Below are positions 46,149 through 52,445 of a stretch of DNA of 64,000 bases, one piece after another. Made by a program: the position numbers and the translations under genes. The number at the start of each line of letters is the position of its first letter. The first letter of the stretch is position 1. The notes under the pieces were generated by a model, which saw only the letters and a program-made list of their open reading frames with translations, ran no database searches and was not told the DNA's origin. The DNA lies in assembly GCA_035539135.1 (NCBI GenBank), contig DATLJD010000005.1, positions 137,810 to 201,809 of the forward strand, read 5' to 3'. Source of the DNA: JABFWF01 sp035539135. GTDB lineage: Bacteria; Pseudomonadota; Gammaproteobacteria; Xanthomonadales; Xanthomonadaceae.

Positions 46149-46306
46149 GCGGCATTGACGCCTCGGGCAGGCGGCGCCGGAAGGAGGGTGGCACATCCAC
46201 CGCCGCCGCCCGGTCGCCGCGCCGTCGCGCACGCGTGACCTTCGGCCGCGTCCGCGCCGGTTGCGGGCTGCTACCCTGCGTCCGTTTGCCTGCCGGGGAC
46301 CCGCCG

Positions 46307-48676
46307 ATGCGCCGCCTGCTTCCGCTCTGCCTGTTGTTGCTGCCCCTCTCCGTCGCGGCCCAGTCGGCGCCGCCGCTGACCCTGGCGCAGGTGATGGCCG
46401 ACCCCGACTGGATCGGCAACGGCGTGGAGGACGCGTGGTGGGCCTGGGACGGGCGCAGCGTCGAGTACACGGTCAAGCGCGACGGCGCGACCATCCGCGA
46501 CACTTGGCGGCAGCCGCTGGACGGCGCGGCAACGCGCGTGGACGGCGCGCAGCGCGCCACCCTCGACGCCGGCGATCCCGCCTACGACGCCGCGCGCCGG
46601 CGCATGGCCTTCGTCCGCAACGGCGACGTGTTCGTGCGCGACCTCGGCACCGGCGCGCTGACCCAGCTCACCCGCAGCAACGACGAGGAGGCGCTGCCGC
46701 AGTGGGGCCGCGACGGCGGCCTGGTCTGGCGCGTGGGCAACGACTGGTACCGCTGGACCGCGCAGGGCGGCGTGCAGCAGGCGGCGCTGCTCAAGGCGGA
46801 GAAGGATCCGGCCGCACCGCCGGAGGACGACGCCCTGCGCGCGCACCAGTTGCGCCTGCTCGAGACCCTGCGCGCCGACCGCGCGCGCCGCGACGCCGCG
46901 CGCGCGCAGCACGAGGACTGGCGGCGCGCCGACCCGAGCCGCGCGCCGGCGCCCGTTTACCTCGGCGACGAGGTCGAGATCGCCGACAGCGCGCTCTCGC
47001 CCGACGGCCGCTGGCTGCTGGTCGTGACGACCGCCAAGGGCGCCGACGGCGGCCAGGAAACCAAGCTGCCGCACTACGTCACCGAATCCGGCTACCAGGA
47101 GCCCGAGGAAGGCCGCACCCTGGTCGGCCGCAACCCGCCGCTGCCGCACGCGCTGTGGCTGGTCGACATGCGCGACGGCAAGCCGCGCCAGCTGACGTTC
47201 GACGCCCTGCCCGGCATCCACGACGATCCGCTGGCGGCGCTGCGCAAGGCGGCGAAGCAGGCGCCGCTCGAAGGCGAGCGCGCGGTGCGGGTGGAGACCG
47301 ACGGCGACGGCACCGGCCCGGCGATCCACTGGAGCGACGATGGCGCCAACGTCGCCGTGCTGCTGCGCGCGGTCGACAACAAGGACCGCTGGATCGCCAC
47401 CGTCGACCTGGCCACGGGCGCGCTGCGGCCGCGCCATCGCCTGCACGACGACGCCTGGATCAACTGGAACTACAACGATTTCGGCTGGATGGCGGACGGC
47501 CGCACCCTGTGGTTCCTGTCCGAGGAGACCGGCTACTCGCAGCTGTACGCGCTGGATGTCGCCGGCAACGGCAAGCCGCGCGCGCTGACCAGCGGGCGCT
47601 GGGAAGCGTCCTCGCCGCGTCTGTCCGCCGACGGCCGCGCGTTCTATTTCCTCTGCAACCGCAAGTGGCCGGGCGACTACGAGGTGTGCGCGGTGGACGC
47701 GGCCGGCGGCGCCGTGCGCGAAGTGACCGCGCTCGACGGCGTCGAGGGCTTCAGCGTCTCGCCCGACGGCCGCGCGCTGCTGGTGCGCTACTCGCGCAGC
47801 TACCTGCCGGCCCAGCTCGCGGTGGTTCCCGCCGCCGGCGGCGACGCGCGCGTGCTTACCGACACCCGCACCGCGCAGTTCAAGGCGATCGACTGGATCC
47901 AGCCGGAAATCGTGCAGGTGCCGAGCAAGCACGGCGCCGGCACCGTCTGGGGCAAGTTCTACGGGCCGAAGGCGCTGGAGCCGGGCCGCAAGTACCCGGT
48001 CGTCCTGTTCGTGCATGGCGCCGGCTACCTGCAGAACGTGCACGCGCGCTACCCGACCTACTTCCGCGAGCAGATGTTCCACAACCTGCTGGTGCGGCAC
48101 GGCTACCTGGTGCTCGACCTCGACTACCGCGCGAGCGAGGGCTACGGCCGCGACTGGCGCACCGCGATCTACCGCAATATGGGCCACCCCGAGCTCGAGG
48201 ACTACCTCGACGGCCTCGACTGGCTGGTCGCGAACAAGCAGGGCGACCGCGGCCACGCCGGCATCTACGGCGGCAGCTACGGCGGCTTCATGACCTTCAT
48301 GGCGCTGTTCCGCGCGCCGGGCGTGTTCCAGGCCGGCGCCGCGCTGCGGCCGGTGTCGGACTGGGCGAAGTACAACCACGAATACACGTCCAACATCCTC
48401 AACACGCCGGAACTCGATCCGGAGGCGTACAAGCGCTCCTCGCCGATCGAGTACGCCGCGGGCCTGCAGGACCACCTGCTGATCGCGCACGGCATGATCG
48501 ACGACAACGTGTTCTTCCAGGACTCGGTCGAGATGACCCAGAAGCTGATCGAACTGCGCAAGGACAAGTGGTCGATCGCGCCGTACCCGCTGGAGCGCCA
48601 CGCGTTCGCCCACCCGGACGCGTGGTACGACGAGTACCGGCGGATCTTCGAGTTGTTCGAGGCGACGCTGAAGTGA
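46307..48676 (+). CDS. S9 family prolyl oligopeptidase / dipeptidyl-peptidase IV-type peptidase
   Basis: Exported serine peptidase of the S9 (DPP IV/prolyl oligopeptidase) family, 789 residues. A signal peptide (about 1-19, MRRLLPLCLLLLPLSVAAQ) is followed by a beta-propeller domain (about 30-530). The alpha/beta hydrolase domain has the nucleophile Ser657 in GGSYGGFM, an Asp in HGMIDDNVFF and a His in LERHAFAHPDAW, a complete triad. It trims dipeptides or oligopeptides at Pro/Ala sites in the periplasm or outside. It faces away from cydAB and precedes the phosphoethanolamine transferase gene by 28 bp. Confidence 0.95.
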   Translation: MRRLLPLCLLLLPLSVAAQSAPPLTLAQVMADPDWIGNGVEDAWWAWDGRSVEYTVKRDGATIRDTWRQPLDGAATRVDGAQRATLDAGDPAYDAARRRMAFVRNGDVFVRDLGTGALTQLTRSNDEEALPQWGRDGGLVWRVGNDWYRWTAQGGVQQAALLKAEKDPAAPPEDDALRAHQLRLLETLRADRARRDAARAQHEDWRRADPSRAPAPVYLGDEVEIADSALSPDGRWLLVVTTAKGADGGQETKLPHYVTESGYQEPEEGRTLVGRNPPLPHALWLVDMRDGKPRQLTFDALPGIHDDPLAALRKAAKQAPLEGERAVRVETDGDGTGPAIHWSDDGANVAVLLRAVDNKDRWIATVDLATGALRPRHRLHDDAWINWNYNDFGWMADGRTLWFLSEETGYSQLYALDVAGNGKPRALTSGRWEASSPRLSADGRAFYFLCNRKWPGDYEVCAVDAAGGAVREVTALDGVEGFSVSPDGRALLVRYSRSYLPAQLAVVPAAGGDARVLTDTRTAQFKAIDWIQPEIVQVPSKHGAGTVWGKFYGPKALEPGRKYPVVLFVHGAGYLQNVHARYPTYFREQMFHNLLVRHGYLVLDLDYRASEGYGRDWRTAIYRNMGHPELEDYLDGLDWLVANKQGDRGHAGIYGGSYGGFMTFMALFRAPGVFQAGAALRPVSDWAKYNHEYTSNILNTPELDPEAYKRSSPIEYAAGLQDHLLIAHGMIDDNVFFQDSVEMTQKLIELRKDKWSIAPYPLERHAFAHPDAWYDEYRRIFELFEATLK

Positions 48677-48704
48677 GCCGGCGCGCGTCGCCGGCGCGGC
48701 GCGG

Positions 48705-50324
48705 ATGACGCCGTACCGGCCCACGGTGCGTGGCGGCGGGCTGGTGCTCGCCGTCGCGCTGTTCCTGCTGGCGTTCGCCAACCGGCGCTTCTGGCAGGTC
48801 GCCTTCGCCGGGCTGCCGGCGGGGACGCTGGCGCAGGCCGAGTTCGTCGCCGGCTTCGGCGCGGTGCTGCTCGCGCTGATCCTGGTCGTGCTGCTGCCGC
48901 TGGCCTTCGGCCGCGCGCTCAAGCCGTGGCTCGTGCTGGTGCTGCTGCTGTCCTCGGTGGCCGCGTTCTTCATGCACGACTACGGCGCGGTGGTGGACCG
49001 CTTCGCCCTGCAGAGCGTGGCCGAGACCGACCTGCGCGAAGCCGGCGAATGGCTGTCCGGGCGCGCGGTCACGAGCCTGCTGCTGCTCGGCGTGCTGCCG
49101 GCGGCGCTGGTGCTGTGGGTGCGGGTGCCGGCGCGGCCGTGGCGCGCGCAGCTGGCCGGCTGGCTCAAGCTGGCGGGGCTGACCGCGGCCCTGCTGGCCT
49201 TCGGTGTCGCGATAGGCGGCCGCGAGATCGCGTCCACCGTGCGCAACCACAAGCAGCTGCGCTACCTGATGAACCCGGTGTCGCTGGTGTCTGCCACGCT
49301 GTCGTGGCGGGCGGCACGCGGCGACGGCACGCCGGTCGTGGTGCAGCCGCTGGGCCGTGACGCGCGCCGCACCGGCGCGATGGCGCCCGGCGACCGGCCG
49401 CTGCTGCTGGTGCTGGTGGTCGGCGAGTCGGCGCGCGCGCAGAGCTTCCAGCTCGACGGCTACCCGCGCCCGACCAACCCGGAGCTGTCGCGGCTGCCGG
49501 TGGTCAATTTCCCGGACGTGCGCTCCTGCGGTACCAACACCGCGGTGTCGCTGCCGTGCATGTTCTCCGACCTCGGCCGCGACGACTACGCGCAGGATGC
49601 GGCCGCGGCCCGCGAGAACCTGCTCGACGTGCTCGCCCACGCCGGTTTCCGGGTCGACTGGTACGACAACAACACCGGCAGCAAGGGCGTCGCCGCGCGC
49701 GCCCGCGAGGAGCTGCTGGCCGAGCTGCAGGATCCGCGCTATTGCACCTACGGCTGCTGGGACGGGCTGCTGGTCGAGCGCCTGCGGAGGGAGCTTGCGA
49801 AAACCGCAGGCGACCGCGTCATCGTCCTGCACACCAAGGGCAGCCACGGCCCGGCCTACTACCTGCGCTACCCGCCGGCGTTCGAACGCTTCCGCCCGGC
49901 CTGCCGCAGCAACGAGCTGACCCGCTGCACGCGCGCGGAGATCCTCAACGCCTACGACAACACCATCCTTTACACCGACCACGTGCTCGCCTCGGCGATC
50001 GCCGCGCTGGCGGCGCAGGCCGGCATGGACAGCGCGCTGGTGTACGTCTCCGACCACGGCGAATCCACCGGCGAGCACGGCCTGTACCTGCACGGCGCGC
50101 CCTACCTGCTGGCGCCCGACGAGCAGACCCGGGTGCCGATGCTGCTGTGGCTGTCGGACGGCTTCCGCGCGCGGCGCGGGCTGGACGCCGCGTGCGTGGA
50201 GCGCGCCCGCCTGCGCCCGGCCTCGCACGACAACCTGTTCGACCTGGTGCTCGGCCTCGCCGGGGTACGCAGCGCGGCCTACCGCGCGCGCCTCGACCCC
50301 TTCGCCGGTTGCGCCGCGCGCTGA
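48705..50324 (+). CDS. lipid A phosphoethanolamine transferase (EptA/MCR-like)
   Basis: Integral membrane sulfatase-fold enzyme that transfers phosphoethanolamine to lipid A or another glycan. The 539-residue protein has five membrane helices in the first 170 residues and a periplasmic catalytic domain. Thr279 in CGTNTAVSLPC is at the nucleophile position of EptA/MCR proteins, flanked by the disulfide pair Cys275/Cys285. Glu241 (GES) and a later SDHGEST supply metal ligands. The fold also contains YCTYGCWDG and HTKGSHGPAYY. Such enzymes reduce polymyxin binding; the acceptor in this strain is not determined by the sequence. Start spacing suggests it may share transcription with the S9 peptidase. 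Confidence 0.93.
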   Translation: MTPYRPTVRGGGLVLAVALFLLAFANRRFWQVAFAGLPAGTLAQAEFVAGFGAVLLALILVVLLPLAFGRALKPWLVLVLLLSSVAAFFMHDYGAVVDRFALQSVAETDLREAGEWLSGRAVTSLLLLGVLPAALVLWVRVPARPWRAQLAGWLKLAGLTAALLAFGVAIGGREIASTVRNHKQLRYLMNPVSLVSATLSWRAARGDGTPVVVQPLGRDARRTGAMAPGDRPLLLVLVVGESARAQSFQLDGYPRPTNPELSRLPVVNFPDVRSCGTNTAVSLPCMFSDLGRDDYAQDAAAARENLLDVLAHAGFRVDWYDNNTGSKGVAARAREELLAELQDPRYCTYGCWDGLLVERLRRELAKTAGDRVIVLHTKGSHGPAYYLRYPPAFERFRPACRSNELTRCTRAEILNAYDNTILYTDHVLASAIAALAAQAGMDSALVYVSDHGESTGEHGLYLHGAPYLLAPDEQTRVPMLLWLSDGFRARRGLDAACVERARLRPASHDNLFDLVLGLAGVRSAAYRARLDPFAGCAAR

Positions 50325-50437
50325 CGGCGCCCCGGCCGGATCGCGGCCCGCAGGCCGGCGGCAGGCAGGCCGAGCTCGCGTGGCAGCGCGTGCGGCGCTG
50401 GTGCAGGCGCCGGCGCAGGCGGCGGGCGACGCACCCG

Positions 50438-50443
50438 TAGAAT
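50438..50443 (+). promoter_or_regulatory. -10 box of a probable leaderless promoter, hemF
   Basis: TAGAAT with exactly six bases to the hemF ATG at 50450 and no ribosome-binding site. The identical TAGAAT-six-bases-ATG arrangement is found at polA and uvrD. Confidence 0.55.
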
Positions 50444-50449
50444 GCGCGG

Positions 50450-51376
50450 ATGAGCCAGCCCGCCCCCGACGACTTCGCGCGCGTCCGCGACTACCTCACC
50501 GGTCTGCAGGACCGCATCTGCGCGGCGATCGAGCAGGCGGACGGCGGCGCGCGCTTCGCCGAGGACGCGTGGACGCGGGACGAAGGCGGCGGCGGCCGCA
50601 CCCGCGTGCTGCGCGGGGGCGCGGTGTTCGAGCAGGCGGGGGTCGGCTTCTCCGACGTCTCCGGCAGCCGCCTGCCGCCGTCGGCCAGCGCCGCCCGGCC
50701 GGAACTGGCCGGCGCCAGCTGGCGCGCGGTCGGGGTGTCGCTGGTGTTCCACCCGCGCAACCCGTACCTGCCGACCACCCACGCCAACGTCCGCCACTTC
50801 CGTGCGCAGCGCGACGGCGAGACCGTGGCCTGGTGGTTCGGCGGCGGCTTCGACCTGACCCCGTTCTATCCCTTCGACGACGACGTGCTGCACTGGCACC
50901 GCACCGCGCGCGGCCTGTGCGAGCCGTTCGGTGGCCAGGCGCGCTACGACGCGCACAAGCGCTGGTGCGACGAGTACTTCTTCCTGAAGCATCGGGGCGA
51001 GACGCGCGGCGTGGGTGGCCTGTTCTTCGACGACCTGCACACGGACTTCGACGCCGACTTCGGCTACCTGCGCGCGGTCGGCGACGGCTTCCTGGACGCC
51101 TGGCTGCCGATCGTCGAACGCCGCCGCGACACGCCCTACGGCGAGCGCGAGCGCGAATTCCAGCTGTACCGGCGCGGCCGCTACGTCGAGTTCAACCTGG
51201 TGTACGACCGCGGCACCCTGTTCGGCCTGCAGTCGGGCGGGCGCAGCGAGTCGATCCTGATGAGCCTGCCGCCGCTGGCGCGCTGGGAATACGGCTACGC
51301 GCCGGCGCCGGGTTCGCCGGAAGCGCGCCTGCGGGAGTACCTGCGCCCGCGCGACTGGCTCGCCGAGCTCGGCTGA
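50450..51376 (+). CDS. hemF: oxygen-dependent coproporphyrinogen III oxidase
   Basis: Aerobic coproporphyrinogen III oxidase, which converts coproporphyrinogen III to protoporphyrinogen IX in heme synthesis. The 308-residue protein shows GVGFSDVSGSRLPPS, then NPYLPTTHANVRHF, WWFGGGFDLTPFYPF, RGVGGLFFDDL and the C-terminal FNLVYDRGTLFGLQSGGR and SILMSLPP motifs, all family hallmarks. Length is normal. The mRNA is probably leaderless (TAGAAT six bases before ATG). The product feeds heme to both oxidases encoded in this window. It is convergent with the DUF421 gene, seven bases apart. Confidence 0.97.
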   Translation: MSQPAPDDFARVRDYLTGLQDRICAAIEQADGGARFAEDAWTRDEGGGGRTRVLRGGAVFEQAGVGFSDVSGSRLPPSASAARPELAGASWRAVGVSLVFHPRNPYLPTTHANVRHFRAQRDGETVAWWFGGGFDLTPFYPFDDDVLHWHRTARGLCEPFGGQARYDAHKRWCDEYFFLKHRGETRGVGGLFFDDLHTDFDADFGYLRAVGDGFLDAWLPIVERRRDTPYGEREREFQLYRRGRYVEFNLVYDRGTLFGLQSGGRSESILMSLPPLARWEYGYAPAPGSPEARLREYLRPRDWLAELG

Positions 51377-51382
51377 CGCCGC

Positions 51383-51868
51383 TCAGGCCTGGCGCTCGCC
51401 GCGCTTGAGGACGGTGATGGTGCCGTCCTTCTCCAGCACCGCCAGGCGGATCTCGCCGATCGTCGCGCAACTGTGGTCGCGCATGGCTTCCTGCAGGTCG
51501 TCCAGGGTCAGGTTCGCGGCCTTCAACGCGTCGTGGTCCACCTCGCCGTTGCGCGCCAGGATGTCTGCCTTGCCTTCGACCGCGCGGGCGATCGGCTCGC
51601 TGTGCGCGGTGGCGTAGCCGACCACCCGGTTCCAGCCCAGCAGGGTGGCCGCCAGCAGCAGGCCGCCCTGCAGCGACTGGTCGCCGGCGAGCATCGAGCC
51701 CTGCACCGCGTCGCCGAGCAGCACCAGCACCAGCAGGTCGAAGGGCGTGAACTGGCCGACCGTGCGCTTGCCGGACAGCCGGATCAGCAGCAGCATCACG
51801 AAGTACACGACCGTGCCGCGCAGCACGATCTCCCACCACGGCACCGACAGTTCCAGCAGATCCGTCAT
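51383..51868 (-). CDS. DUF421 family membrane protein (YcaP-like)
   Basis: A 161-residue inner-membrane protein of the DUF421/YcaP family, of unknown function. It has three N-terminal helices (about 13-28, 44-57, 64-80). Typical motifs are MLLLIRLSGKRTVGQFTPFDLLVLVLLG, then a cytoplasmic beta domain with GKADILARNGEVDHDALKAANLTLDDLQEAMRD and a C-terminal RLAVLEKDGTITVLKR. AGGAGGAG five bases before the ATG confirms the start. It lies between hemF (convergent) and the repeat-rich region before the small RNA and polA. Confidence 0.9.
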   Translation of the reverse strand: MTDLLELSVPWWEIVLRGTVVYFVMLLLIRLSGKRTVGQFTPFDLLVLVLLGDAVQGSMLAGDQSLQGGLLLAATLLGWNRVVGYATAHSEPIARAVEGKADILARNGEVDHDALKAANLTLDDLQEAMRDHSCATIGEIRLAVLEKDGTITVLKRGERQA

Positions 51869-51984
51869 CGTCTCCTCCTGAATGCGGAGCGAGAGTGTCG
51901 GCAAGCCCGGGTGAGCGCGGCGGGAAGGCCGCGAACGCCGGCGCAAAGCCAAGACCTGGCCAAGTCGCCGCGCCGCGGTCCGGA

Positions 51985-52059
51985 GGGAAAAGCCCCCTTG
52001 GTAAGGGGGCGCGCGGCAGCGCAGGGATCGGAAGCACTAGCTGGGGCCCGAAGTTTGCG
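51985..52059. repeat. 75-bp direct repeat, copy 1
   Basis: It begins with a hairpin AGCCCCCTT-GGTA-AGGGGGC and contains CACTAGCTGGGGCCCG. The second copy is at 52104-52178 with few differences. Each copy is followed by a hairpin built on AAGTTTGC / AACTTTGGG. Confidence 0.85.
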
Positions 52060-52103
52060 CGCGCAGCGCGCCAACTTTGGGTTCGTGCGCAGCGAAGCGG
52101 CGC

Positions 52104-52178
52104 GGGAAAGCCCCCTTGGTAAGGGGGCGCGCGGCAGCGCAGGGGATCGGGTGCACTAGCTGGGGCCCGAAGTTTGCG
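52104..52178. repeat. 75-bp direct repeat, copy 2
   Basis: Near-identical to 51985-52059, 119 bp away. After it come AAGTTTGC-GAA-GCAAACTT and a T tract. Together the two copies fill most of the 350 bp between the DUF421 gene and the small RNA. Confidence 0.85.
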
Positions 52179-52192
52179 AAGCAAACTTTGGG

Positions 52193-52228
52193 TTTTTATT
52201 TGCCGCCCAAAAAAGCGGCAAATAAAAA
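52193..52228. repeat. perfect 14-bp inverted repeat next to the sRNA terminator
   Basis: TTTTTATTTGCCGC - eight bases - GCGGCAAATAAAAA, a perfect palindrome whose right end supplies the U tract of the minus-strand terminator at 52229-52260. The A/T-rich ends suggest a two-way termination region. Confidence 0.75.
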
Positions 52229-52350
52229 GCCCCGCAAGCCAGGGGGAGGGCTTGCGGGGCCGGGGAACGGGGACTTGGGGAGGAGTCGTCCGTTCCGGGG
52301 ATCACTCCAGGGGAGGGAGATGATCTCGCGACAGACCTTGCATCTGTCGC
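52222..52350 (-). ncRNA. candidate sX13-like small RNA with C-rich hairpin loops
   Basis: Read on the minus strand, this 129-nt segment is a series of hairpins. SL1 is GCGACAGA-TGCAAGG-TCTGTCGC (52350-52328). SL2 is GATCATCTCC-CTCCCCT-GGAGTGATC (52325-52300). SL3 is closed by GGAACGG/CCGTTCC with loop CCTCCCCA (52296-52264). The terminator is GCCCCGCAAGCC-CTCCCCCT-GGCTTGCGGGGC followed by TTTTT (52260-52224). Three loops thus expose CUCCCC. A -10-like CATATA lies at 52355-52360, so transcription would start near 52350. In Xanthomonas the sRNA sX13, with C-rich loops that pair with G-rich mRNA motifs, is encoded next to polA; Spot 42 and ErsA also lie behind polA. Homology is inferred from position and architecture. 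Confidence 0.72.
52229..52260 (-). terminator. rho-independent terminator of the small RNA
   Basis: A perfect 12-bp stem GCCCCGCAAGCC / GGCTTGCGGGGC with an eight-base loop and a TTTTTATTT tail on the minus strand. It would also end polA transcripts that read through. Confidence 0.93.
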
Positions 52351-52445
52351 GGCCTATATGACCAAAACCCTCATGGATGGTTCGTGAAGGGAACGGTTAA
52401 AAAACCGTAGGGTTCAGGAATGATTCATGCCCTGCCGGCGGCCGC

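Noticed and set aside
52393..52408. Hairpin ACGGTT-AAAA-AACCGT between polA and the sRNA as a polA terminator
   Set aside because: On the minus strand the stem is not followed by a T tract. It may be an operator near the sRNA promoter, but evidence is too thin to call it.
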